Assembly: GCA_963772295.1 (NCBI GenBank)
Contig: CAVYWO010000009.1
Coordinates: 434,001-498,000 of the forward strand
Length of the DNA stretch: 64,000 bases
Direction of reading: 5' to 3'
DNA from: AP-15 sp963772295
Lineage (GTDB): Bacteria; Pseudomonadota; Alphaproteobacteria; ATCC43930; CGMCC-115725
Part shown: positions 49,739-58,304 of the stretch, piece after piece
Layout: each line of letters opens with the position of its first letter
Numbering within the stretch: position 1 is the first letter of the stretch
Notes under the pieces: model-generated
The model's database searches: none
Seen by the model: the letters and a program-made list of their open reading frames with translations, nothing else
Told to the model about the DNA's origin: nothing
Translations under genes and position numbers: made by a program

Positions 49739-50077
49739 ATGCTGCAAACGACGATTTCATCCCCTTGGTTCGAAACCGCGCATTTGGCGCGGCGCTGCAG
49801 CGAGCGGCGCATCGGCGCGAACGCCGTAGCGCGCGGTCTCGATCTCGCCGATCTGCGGCGGCCGCTCGAAGACGGCAAGATCAGGCTCGGCTTCTCGCGC
49901 CGCGTCATCCGCCGGGTGCAGCGCGACCCGGCGCTCGCCCCTCGGGCGCGGTTCTTCGCGCGCCTCGTGCTGATCGTCAGCGAGGACGGCGCCGTCATCA
50001 CCGGCTGGCTCGGCCGCCGCCGGCAATGCCGCCCCGCCATTCGCCGGGATGACGCCGAAGGCTGGGACGAAGAATGA
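49739..50077 (+). CDS. Hypothetical protein, first gene of the SbcCD-like operon
   Basis: The protein has 112 residues, very rich in arginine (ETAHLARRCSERRIGANAVA, IRLGFSRRVIRRVQRDPALA, then ARLVLIVSEDGAVITGWLGR). I do not recognise it. The pattern H-x-x-x-R-x-x-x-R-x-I followed by a C-terminal strand (VLIVSEDGAVITGW) vaguely recalls DUF4258/BrnT-like small domains, which is only a guess. Its stop overlaps the start of the SbcD-like gene (ATGA), and GGAGAGG precedes the ATG at 49739. It is divergent from hsdM (231-base gap). Confidence 0.6.
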   Translation: MLQTTISSPWFETAHLARRCSERRIGANAVARGLDLADLRRPLEDGKIRLGFSRRVIRRVQRDPALAPRARFFARLVLIVSEDGAVITGWLGRRRQCRPAIRRDDAEGWDEE

Positions 50078-51330
50078 GCGACTTTCGGTTTCTGCACGCC
50101 GCAGACATTCATCTCGACAGCCCGTTGCGCGGCCTCGAAGCGGACCCCGACGCACCGGCGAGCCTGCTGCGCGAGGCCTCGCGAGCCGCATTGCGCAACC
50201 TGGTCGATCTGGCGATCGACGAACGGGTCGACTTCATGCTGATTGCCGGCGACCTCTATGACGGCGACTGGGAGGACTGGGGTACCGGGCTGTTTTTCAC
50301 CGAGCAGATGGGCAGGCTCGCCGAGGCCGGGATTCCGCTGGCGATGGTCGCCGGCAACCACGACGCCGCCTCGGTCATCACCCGCCATCTGCGCCTGCCC
50401 GAACGCATCACTCTCTTGCCGCACGAACATTGCGGGCGGATCGTGCTCGACCAATTCGGCGCGGCGGTGCACGGACAGAGCTTCCCGACGAGGGCCGTCA
50501 CCGCCGATCTCGTGCAGAATTATCCTGCCGCGATTCCCGGACTCTTCAACATCGGTCTGCTTCATACGGCGCTGACCGGGCGTCCCGGCCACGACAACTA
50601 CGCGCCGACCACGGTCGAGACGCTGACGGCCAAGAATTATGATTATTGGGCGCTCGGTCACGTCCACGCCCGAGAGGAAGTGAGCCGCGAGCCCTGGATC
50701 GTGTTTCCCGGAAACCTCCAGGGCAGGCAGATCCGGGAGGACGGGCCGAAAGGCGCCTCGCTCGTCTCCGTGCGCCGCGGTCGGGTGGCGACGGTCGAGC
50801 ACCGCCCTCTCGACGCGGTGCGGTGGTCGCATATCGAGGTGCCGCTCTTCGGGGTGACCGATCTCGACGCCGCGATGGAGAGGGCCGGTCGCGGACTCGC
50901 CGCGGCGTTGGCGGCGGGAGACGGTCGGCCTCTCGCGGCGCGCGTCACATTCCGTGGGCCGACGCCGCTGCACGGAAGACTGCTCGGCGCGCTCGACGAG
51001 GTCCGGCAGGGCGTGGTTTCCGAAGGGCGGCAGTTTGGCGCCGACCGCATCTGGATCGAACAGGTGAGGACCGCGACGGTGCCGATCATTGATCTCAAAG
51101 AACTGCGCGGCCGCCCGGATGCAGTCGGCCGGCTTGTCGAAAGTCTCGATGGACTGGTCGAGGAGGCTTGTGCGGATCTTCTCGGCGATTACCCGCTGCG
51201 TTTGCGCGAGAGGATTCCGGAACCCGAGCTGCCTGCCGATCACCCGCTGGCGGCGGCCGGCGGCGAGGTGGGCGCACTCCTCTGGGCGGCACGCGACCTC
51301 GTATTGGCGCAGCTGGCGCAGGAGGCCTGA
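50074..51330 (+). CDS. SbcD/YhaO-like DNA exonuclease, metallophosphoesterase
   Basis: The 418-residue protein has the full calcineurin-like metal set: RFLHAADIHLDSPLRGLE (D11, H13), LIAGDLYDGDW, VAGNHDAASV, IGLLHTALTG and YWALGHVHARE. The C-terminal 150 residues form the capping/partner-binding part (IPIIDLKELRGRPD, then DLLGDYPLRLRERIPEPELP). YhaO/SbcD proteins are the Mre11-type nuclease of a complex with an SMC-like ATPase, encoded by the next gene 8 bases downstream. The complex would process DNA ends or hairpins. Confidence 0.9.
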   Translation: MSDFRFLHAADIHLDSPLRGLEADPDAPASLLREASRAALRNLVDLAIDERVDFMLIAGDLYDGDWEDWGTGLFFTEQMGRLAEAGIPLAMVAGNHDAASVITRHLRLPERITLLPHEHCGRIVLDQFGAAVHGQSFPTRAVTADLVQNYPAAIPGLFNIGLLHTALTGRPGHDNYAPTTVETLTAKNYDYWALGHVHAREEVSREPWIVFPGNLQGRQIREDGPKGASLVSVRRGRVATVEHRPLDAVRWSHIEVPLFGVTDLDAAMERAGRGLAAALAAGDGRPLAARVTFRGPTPLHGRLLGALDEVRQGVVSEGRQFGADRIWIEQVRTATVPIIDLKELRGRPDAVGRLVESLDGLVEEACADLLGDYPLRLRERIPEPELPADHPLAAAGGEVGALLWAARDLVLAQLAQEA

Positions 51331-51338
51331 AGCAGTTC

Positions 51339-54300
51339 ATGCGTCTTACTTCGCTTCTTCTCGAAAATTACGGTTGCTTTGCAGAAATCTGCTTGTCTTT
51401 TGATGCAACCCCGGGACACATAAACCTCGTGGTCGGGCCGAATGGCGCCGGCAAGACGGTACTGCGCGGCGCGTTTCGTGATCTCCTCTTCGGCATTCCT
51501 GCTCAGACCGCGATGGCATTCCGGTTCGGCTATCCGGGGATGCGAATTGTCGCGCAAGGCCTAGACGAAGACGGTGTCGCCTTTGCCATCAGCAGGCGCA
51601 AAGGCGTCGGCAACACGCTGGTCGACGCCGCGGGCAACAGCCTCGACCCGATAGCGATCCGACGGCTGATCGGCGATGCCGACGAACAGTTGCTCAAGCG
51701 GCTCTTCGCGCTCGACACGTCGCTTCTGCGCAAGGGTGCCGAAGCGATGCTTGCATCGGGGGGCGATCTCGCCGAGGCGCTGTTCGCCGGCAGCGGCATC
51801 GCCGGGCTGCGCCGGGTGCGCCGGCAGTTCGAAGCGGCGCGCGACGAGCTTGCACCGGCGCGCCGCGCCGCAGGCCGCCCGCTCTACCGCGCGCTCAACG
51901 AACTCGGCGCGGCCCGGTCTGCGCTGCGCCAAGTCACGGCCCGGCCGCAAGTCTGGCGGCAGCTGAACGAAGAGCTTGCTTTCGTCTGCGATCGCAAGAC
52001 GTCGCTTGCCGCCGAGCAAGCAAGAGGCCAGGAAAAGATCGAGCGGTTGCAGCGGGTGAAGCGCGTGCGGCCCTGGCTCGAGCAACTGGCCAGCGCCAGA
52101 CGGCAATGTGCGGTCTCGGCCAATGCGCCGCGTCTTGCGGCCGATATCGAGGATCGCTGGCAGGAAGCCCGCCAGGCGGCCGCGCTCTGCCGGCGCGAGC
52201 TCGCAACCGAAGCCGACCGGGCTCGGGCGCTCGCGGCCCGCCTCGAGGTTGAGCTGCCGGGCCCGGGAATGCTCGCGGAGCGGACGCGGATCGAGGATCT
52301 GGAACGGGCCCGCGACAAGATCGCAGCGGACCACCGCGACCTGCCGCGGCGCGAGGTCGAGCGCCGCCAGACCGCCGAGCGGCTGGCAGCGCTGCTCGAT
52401 GAGCTCAGCGCCGCAAGCGCCGAGGATGTCTCGGTCATATCGGCGACCGGACCGCAGATCGCCGCGGCGCGCGAACTCGCCAAACGGCAGGGCGTCCTGT
52501 CGCAGATGCAGCAGACGGCGGCAACCAAGGCGAGCGACGGCGAGCGCGAGATCACGACAATCGAAGGCGCTCTGGCGCTGCTCCATGAGCCGGAAGACAC
52601 AACGCCGCTCGCGGCACTGGTCGACGAGATCCAAGTCGACGGCGACCCGCCGCGGCGGCTTGCCGAATTGATCAGGAAGCTCGATCAGCAACAGTCGCGC
52701 CTCGCGGCAGCGCTCGCTCGGCTGCCGCTATGGCGAGAGGGCCAAGCGGAGCTGGCGGCACTCGTGCCGCCGACGCGCGGCATGATCGACCGGGCCGCCG
52801 ATGCACTTGCTGCCGCCGGCGGAACGCTTGCCGAAGCGGAGCACGAGGTCGCCAGGCTGCACGCCGAACACCGCGCGGCGACGCAGAGGCTGGCGCGCGA
52901 GCGAAGCGGCAAGCCGGTCCCCGATGCGACCGCGGTCGCTGCGGCCCGCAGTCACCGCGATCTCGGCTGGGCGCTGATCCGGCGCAGCAGGTTTGAGGGT
53001 GAAGCCGTTGATGCCGAGATTGCCGCCTATGCGGGCGTCCAAGGCCTGTCGGCGGCCTTCGAGCGGGCCGTCGGCGCGGCCGATGACCTCGCCGACCGCC
53101 GCGACGAGGAGGGCCAGCGGCTGGCGAGCATCGCCGAGCAGCAGCGTCGTGTCGCCGGGCTCGACGAAACGATCGCCGGCGCCGAGCGGCGCCGCGCGCA
53201 AGCCGCCGCCGCAAGCGAGGACGCAGGGCGATCCTGGGCGGCGCTGACCAGCGGCCTCGGCCTTGCCGATCCGCCGAACCCCGCCGACATGCGCGATTTC
53301 ATCGCGGCGCGCGAAGCCGCGCTCGACGCCCTCGCCGACAGGGATTGCGCCGCCCGCGCGGTCGCGGCCGAAGTCGAGCGCCAGGAAGCGGCCCGACAAC
53401 GGCTCGCGAGGCTGTTGCCCGAGGTGGAACCGGGCTCGCTCGGCCAGGCGCTCGCCGCCGCAAGGCGCCTCATCGAACAAGGCGCGGCGGGCCGGCAGCG
53501 GCGGCAGCAATTGCAGGAGCGCCTGGACACATTTCGCCGTCTCTGCCGGCTCGCCGCCGATGAGCGCGACAATGCCGAGAGACTGCTGGCAGATTGGAAC
53601 ACCGCGTGGCGGGCCTGCCTCGCGGCGTTGCGCCGGCCCAGCGGGGAAATGCCGGCCGGCGCCGAGAAGGCGATCGAACTGATCGAGGAGGCGCGCCGGG
53701 TGCGCGACAAACTCGCCGAACTCGACCACCGGATTGCTGGAATGAAGCGGAACATCGCCGAATTCGACGCCTGCGTCGCCGGCCTTGTCGCGACGCTGGC
53801 ACCCGATCTCCGCGATCAGTCCACCGAAGCCGCGGCCGACGAACTGAGAAGGCGGCTGGCGAAGAATCTCGAAATCGAGGCAAGGCGCGGTTTGCTCGGC
53901 AATCAGCTGCGCGAAGCGACGGCGCGACAGGAAGACGCCGCCATCCGGCAGAACGCCGCCGAAGCGACACTGGAGGCATTGCGACAGGAGATCGGCGGCG
54001 GCTGCGACCCCGAGATCGCGGATCGCATGGCGCTGGCGCGCCGCCGCACGGAAGCCGAAGCCAAATTGCGCGAGGTCGAGGCCGAGCTCGCCGCGATCGG
54101 CGAAGGCTGGTCGGTCGAAAAACTGCAATGCGAAGCGGCGGCGTTGCCCGCCGACGAGGTCGAGATCGAACTCGCCCGTTTGCGCGACGACGACAGGCGA
54201 ATCGGGAGCGAACGCGAAATCGCCGCGGGAGAGGAAGTGCGGCTCAGCGAAGAGCTGCGGAGAATTGGCGCCGGCGAGGGCGCCATCGAGGCGGCGCAAC

Positions 54301-54833
54301 GCCGCCAGGCGGCGCTCGCCGCCGTCGCCCGGATCAGTGGGGACGCGTTGCTGTACCATGCCGCAAGCTGCCTCTTGCAGCGGGCCATCGAGCGTTTGCG
54401 GGAAATTGGCGAAAGGGGCGTCGTCGATCGCATCGGCTCCACCTTTGCGAGCCTGACGGGGAATGCTTTTGCCGGCATTTCAATCGACGAGGATGACAAG
54501 GGGGCTCCATGTTTGGTTGCAGTCGCAGCCGATCGCCGCACCAGCAAACGAATTGGCGAGTTGTCGGAAGGCGAGTGCGACCAGCTCTATCTGGCCATGC
54601 GTCTCGTCATGGTCGCGGACTATGCCAGCAAAGCGCCGCCGCTTCCTTTCATTGCCGACGATCTACTGCAAACCTTCGATGACTATGGACGGACGCAGCA
54701 TGCTCTCGCCGCCTTCGCCGAACTCTCGAACAAGGCGCAAGTGATCCTCTTTTCGCATCACCGGCAACTGGCCGAAGCTGCCCGCAGCCTGCTGCCGACC
54801 GATGTGGTGAATGTCTGCGAACTCGCCGCCTGA
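51339..54833 (+). CDS. SbcC/YhaN-like SMC-type ATPase
   Basis: The protein has 1164 residues. The N-terminal half-ATPase has LLLENYGCFAEICLSFDATP and the Walker A GPNGAGKTVLRGAF. Between residues about 170 and 1000 lies a long, glutamate/arginine/alanine-rich coiled coil. The C-terminal half-ATPase has IGELSEGECDQLYLAMRL (ABC signature) and PLPFIADDLLQTFDD (Walker B), then the switch histidine in VILFSHHRQLAEAA. I see no CxxC zinc hook, so it is closer to YhaN than to E. coli SbcC. It starts at ATG 51339. The frame is free of lesions over 3.5 kb, in contrast to the restriction genes next door. Confidence 0.9.
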   Translation: MRLTSLLLENYGCFAEICLSFDATPGHINLVVGPNGAGKTVLRGAFRDLLFGIPAQTAMAFRFGYPGMRIVAQGLDEDGVAFAISRRKGVGNTLVDAAGNSLDPIAIRRLIGDADEQLLKRLFALDTSLLRKGAEAMLASGGDLAEALFAGSGIAGLRRVRRQFEAARDELAPARRAAGRPLYRALNELGAARSALRQVTARPQVWRQLNEELAFVCDRKTSLAAEQARGQEKIERLQRVKRVRPWLEQLASARRQCAVSANAPRLAADIEDRWQEARQAAALCRRELATEADRARALAARLEVELPGPGMLAERTRIEDLERARDKIAADHRDLPRREVERRQTAERLAALLDELSAASAEDVSVISATGPQIAAARELAKRQGVLSQMQQTAATKASDGEREITTIEGALALLHEPEDTTPLAALVDEIQVDGDPPRRLAELIRKLDQQQSRLAAALARLPLWREGQAELAALVPPTRGMIDRAADALAAAGGTLAEAEHEVARLHAEHRAATQRLARERSGKPVPDATAVAAARSHRDLGWALIRRSRFEGEAVDAEIAAYAGVQGLSAAFERAVGAADDLADRRDEEGQRLASIAEQQRRVAGLDETIAGAERRRAQAAAASEDAGRSWAALTSGLGLADPPNPADMRDFIAAREAALDALADRDCAARAVAAEVERQEAARQRLARLLPEVEPGSLGQALAAARRLIEQGAAGRQRRQQLQERLDTFRRLCRLAADERDNAERLLADWNTAWRACLAALRRPSGEMPAGAEKAIELIEEARRVRDKLAELDHRIAGMKRNIAEFDACVAGLVATLAPDLRDQSTEAAADELRRRLAKNLEIEARRGLLGNQLREATARQEDAAIRQNAAEATLEALRQEIGGGCDPEIADRMALARRRTEAEAKLREVEAELAAIGEGWSVEKLQCEAAALPADEVEIELARLRDDDRRIGSEREIAAGEEVRLSEELRRIGAGEGAIEAAQRRQAALAAVARISGDALLYHAASCLLQRAIERLREIGERGVVDRIGSTFASLTGNAFAGISIDEDDKGAPCLVAVAADRRTSKRIGELSEGECDQLYLAMRLVMVADYASKAPPLPFIADDLLQTFDDYGRTQHALAAFAELSNKAQVILFSHHRQLAEAARSLLPTDVVNVCELAA

Positions 54834-54879
54834 ATATCGCTTCCGGAAGCCGGCGGGATGCTGCCGTTTGCGGCCGGGC

Positions 54880-55868
54880 TTACCGCGCTTGCGAGCGGCC
54901 GGCTCGGCCATCGAGCTGCCGCAGCAGCGTTGCGAAGGCGCGTTCCAATATCTCCTGGTCGGTCGCCTGCGGCAGGTGCCGCCGCAGCCGGCGCAGCAAC
55001 GCCGCGGCCGGCGGCGGGTCGTCGTCGAGCGGCACCCGCATCCCCGGCGGCAGCAACTCCCGTCACCATGGCCCGATCGCGCAACGCCAACGGCGCCTGG
55101 TGCGGGGCCTTCAATGTGGCCGGCTCGTCGAGCTGATAGCGTTTGAGAAAATAGGCCAGCATGCAGCGGCGGACCCGAACGATCTTGCGGCCGTTCTGCA
55201 TGCCGTATTGGGCTTCGATCAGCGACCGGCCGGCGGCGTCGAGCCCCGGGTTCGGCACCAGCTCGAGTTCGATGATGGATTGCCAATCCTCATCGCCGCC
55301 CGACAGCGCGGCCGCCGCCGGCCATGTCTCGGCCGCCACTTCTTCGATGCGGTCGAGCACCATTTCGCCCCAGTGATCGCCGGTTTCGCCGCGGATATGG
55401 CAGCGTACCGACCAGCGAAACCCGTCATGCAGCAGCGCATGCGGGGATATCCGGTATCGCCTCGCGCTCAGGGCGCGCGGCGAGCGGTAATCGATTTCGA
55501 TTTCGCAGCGGTCGCGGATGGCGCGGACGATGCTTTGCAGGATGATGTAATCGACGCTGCGCCGATCGACATCCGGAACCGCGGCAATCGCGACGGGCGA
55601 GGCCTCGCGCCGCGCCAGCCGATCGAGATAGGCCTCGACATCGGGTTTTGCGACGCGCGGCATGAAGTCGATCGGCACGCGGTAGACGTTGTCCTGCGGA
55701 TCCGGCTTGAGATCGCCGGCATATCCCCGGCGATACTCGCGCAGGTCCGATGGCTTCGATCGCCCGACGGGTTACTTCGCCGGCCCAGAACAGCTCCTCG
55801 TCGACAAAGCGGAGGCGTTCCGCCCTTTGGTGATCGCGCGGCGTCGCCCGCACCGGCTTCGCTCTCAT
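54880..55868 (-). CDS. WYL-domain transcriptional regulator, frame disrupted at two points
   Basis: The N-terminal segment RAERLRFVDEELFWAGEVTRR is a winged-helix entry, and the WYL region shows CEIEIDYRSPRALSARRYRI with SPHALLHDGFRWSVRCHIR. The C-terminal WCX-like part includes KIVRVRRCMLAYFLKRYQLD and, in another frame, ELLPPGMRVPLDDDPP to the end at 54880. Frames change near 55751 and 55060; the second needs removal of one G. The first also seems to lack about ten residues of the recognition helix, which would be a real lesion. WYL proteins bind ligands such as nucleotides and often control defence genes. It is convergent with the SbcC-like gene and divergent from the Cas4-like gene. Confidence 0.72.
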
Positions 55869-56017
55869 CCGCTCCGCTCCAGGGGTAGCCGGGACCTCTC
55901 CGCGAGGCGAATCGGTTTGGTCATACTCTACGCCGCGGCAGGCACCAGCCGCCTGCATTTCTTTGGCGGGAAAGCCACTGTCGCAGCAAGTGTCGGCTGG
56001 AACGGTAAAGGGACAAC

Positions 56018-57100
56018 ATGTCTGAACCGAGAGGTGTGAGCATCGACCTGCCGGCCACGCGCGCTGCCTATTCGCAGCGTCACGGCGATCTGTCGTGGAC
56101 CAAACTCCAGCAATTCGAGAGATGCCCGGCCAATTGGTTCGTCGAGAACTTCGCCGTTGTCCGGGAGCGAAAGACGCAGCGCCAAGACCATCGCCATGCC
56201 TTTCCGGGCACCATCATCCAGAGGGTATGGGAGGCAGTCGTCAACGACCGGGTGTTCCGGCGTCCGGGCTTCGATGACCCCAAGAGCCTCGCCCGGTGGT
56301 GTGCCGATCAGGCTCGGGCGCTCTACCGGCTCATCGTCACGCCGGTCGATGCCCAATGGCAGCGGTCGCAGTCGAGCTGGCGGAGCTATTTCGCCATGCC
56401 GGAGGGCGAAGAGCGGCGCCAGGACGCGATGAGTCGGAACGGCCTCGACCCGATTTTCGAGCGTCATCTTCAGCCGCAATTTGTCGATGAGGCAGACATC
56501 GCCGCGCTTTACGGCTCGGTTGAGCGATGTCTCGATTACATCGGCAGCCGGTTCGAATTGACGATCTCCGCCTGGGGCGAGGCCGGAATTATGTTCGACC
56601 GCATCGAGGCGGAACGGTACGTCGCAGTGACCGACGGCCCGTTCCGGCTTGCGGGGCAGGTCGACTTCCTCGTGCGTGCCCAGGGAGCCGACCGGCTCGC
56701 CGACGGCTACCGGCTGATCGACGGCAAATTCTGCATCGGGCCGACGGTCGAGATTGGGCAGCTCTATTTCTATGCCCTGCTGATCGAGCGCGCGGAAGGG
56801 ATCGCACCGGGATGGCTGGGATTCCTCGATTACGGCAACGGTCGGCTCGTCGGCGCCGACGGCGACGGAGCCTACCGCCTCGACCGACGGCAGAATCTCG
56901 CGGCCAGGCTCGTGCGGTTCGAGGCCGCGGTCGCATCGCAGGCCGACGCAATCAGCGCAATCGATGAGGATCGGTCTTTCGTCGGGCTCCCGGAGATCCC
57001 AGGCGTCGTCTTTCAGCCGAGCCGCCTCGCCTGCGGCTTCTGCTCGATCGGAATTAGTTGTGAAAAATCCGTGCATTTAGGGAGGGGAAGCGCCACATGA
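56018..57100 (+). CDS. Cas4/RecB-like PD-(D/E)XK nuclease with probable Fe-S cluster
   Basis: The protein has 360 residues. LSWTKLQQFERCPANWFVENF (residues 25-45, C36) is a RecB-family opening. The nuclease core shows G64-T-I-I-Q68-R-V-W-E72 (motif I, with Gln where His is usual), D216 in AGQVDFLVR, D235-G-K237 in YRLIDGKFC, and Q248-L-x-x-Y252. The C-terminus has C339-x2-C342-x5-C348. With C36 these give the four-cysteine pattern of Cas4/AddB-type Fe-S nucleases. No cas1/cas2 or CRISPR is near. It is divergent from the WYL gene (149-base gap). AAGGG precedes the ATG. A DNA-end-processing role alongside the SbcCD-like pair is the natural inference. Confidence 0.82.
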   Translation: MSEPRGVSIDLPATRAAYSQRHGDLSWTKLQQFERCPANWFVENFAVVRERKTQRQDHRHAFPGTIIQRVWEAVVNDRVFRRPGFDDPKSLARWCADQARALYRLIVTPVDAQWQRSQSSWRSYFAMPEGEERRQDAMSRNGLDPIFERHLQPQFVDEADIAALYGSVERCLDYIGSRFELTISAWGEAGIMFDRIEAERYVAVTDGPFRLAGQVDFLVRAQGADRLADGYRLIDGKFCIGPTVEIGQLYFYALLIERAEGIAPGWLGFLDYGNGRLVGADGDGAYRLDRRQNLAARLVRFEAAVASQADAISAIDEDRSFVGLPEIPGVVFQPSRLACGFCSIGISCEKSVHLGRGSAT

Positions 57101-57178
57101 ACAACGGTCTTCGGCCAGAAGGGGCGCTAGTAACGCTATTTCTTAGGCCGGACATGTTCCTGTGAAGGAGGAAATGCG

Positions 57179-58054
57179 GTGAGTTTTATCGACTTGTGCG
57201 GGTGCTGGTTGCCACTGAACCGCAAAGAGCGCTATTACACGGCTACCGTTCTCCCTGCTATCATCTGTAGCGACAACTTCAAGCACTTCGGCCTGTTCTT
57301 GAAACTGCTCAATCTCGAAGCCGAGCTGCCGGAGGGCACCGGCGAGGGTCTCAACATTCAGTTTTTTACGGAATACAGCTTGAAAGAATCAATCTTCGAT
57401 CCCGAGGCAAAGGCTCGGTTTCCAGAGCCACCTTTAACGAATGAAATGCCTGACATCATGATACTCATCAACGGCTCAGCACCCCTGCTGATCGCGATCG
57501 AGGCCAAGATGTATGATGCGGTTTCGGAATCCGACCTTCTCGCTCAGATGGATCGCCAATTCAGCGCGATTTTGCGTCCGCTCAAGGAGAAGTGGCCTGC
57601 GCTAAAAGTTGTCCACGCGGCGCTCGTGCCCCAAACCATGAAACAGAACTTTGTCGAACTCCCGGGCCGGCCCATAATCACCTGGGAGGAAGTCCACGAG
57701 GCCTACAAAGATGTAGGAAATGCCCATTACTTCGTTGAGGTTCTTTGGACGGCGATTTCGCAATACGAGGTCCTGAAATCCCCACCCGGGTTCCTCGGGT
57801 TCGGCGCTCACGCTCACGGTCGCATGTCGGGCCAGGAGATCCTCGATAGGTTCCAGAAAGGGACGTGTGAGTTCCAAACAATGGGCCGGCTGGCTGGCCT
57901 ACGTGGCCAGAAATTTCTCCACGACATTGCTCAAGGTCATTGGCGAGAACAAAAATACGAAGTCAATGAATCAGGAGATCCCGAAACTATCGGCTGGAAT
58001 TGGTTTAGGATTGAGGATTTTGTCAAATTGGTAGAAGGGCGTTCAGAAAAATAA
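57179..58054 (+). CDS. Putative PD-(D/E)XK-fold protein of foreign composition
   Basis: The protein has 291 residues. A nuclease-like core is seen: E65 in FFTEYSLKES, P91-D92 in NEMPDIMILI, and E108-A-K110 in LLIAIEAKMYD, followed by LLAQMDRQ as a possible Q motif. The rest (MKQNFVELPGRPIITWEEVH, GRMSGQEILDRF) is unassigned. Codon use and G+C (near half) differ clearly from neighbours, so it was probably acquired separately. The start is GTG at 57179 with AAGGAGG 8 bases before; an ATG inside that site would make only two codons. It lies 78 bases after the Cas4-like gene. Similar proteins occur as restriction-associated hypotheticals. Confidence 0.7.
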   Translation: MSFIDLCGCWLPLNRKERYYTATVLPAIICSDNFKHFGLFLKLLNLEAELPEGTGEGLNIQFFTEYSLKESIFDPEAKARFPEPPLTNEMPDIMILINGSAPLLIAIEAKMYDAVSESDLLAQMDRQFSAILRPLKEKWPALKVVHAALVPQTMKQNFVELPGRPIITWEEVHEAYKDVGNAHYFVEVLWTAISQYEVLKSPPGFLGFGAHAHGRMSGQEILDRFQKGTCEFQTMGRLAGLRGQKFLHDIAQGHWREQKYEVNESGDPETIGWNWFRIEDFVKLVEGRSEK

Positions 58055-58304
58055 AAGAAGTGGCTTTCCGGCTGGCATCGGTTGCGCCTCGCATCGCCAC
58101 CCGGAAACATTGTTCGCCACGCTGCTCGGCCTCGTGGGCGACTGATTATCACATCAGCTGGCTCGCCGCTGCCGCTGCGCTTTTCGAAAAAGGGGAAGTA
58201 AAGGCGCAGAAGCGTTGGCCAAATTCGGAGAATACGGAAGAACGACAACTGATTGAGGGCAATCAGGAAGACGTTGGCCTCGTCATCGCGCGGCCGGCGC
58301 GGCG

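Noticed and set aside
51339..54833. Zinc-hook (CxxC) at the apex of the SbcC-like coiled coil
   Set aside because: No CxxC motif is present in the middle of the protein, so it is described as YhaN-like rather than Rad50/SbcC proper.
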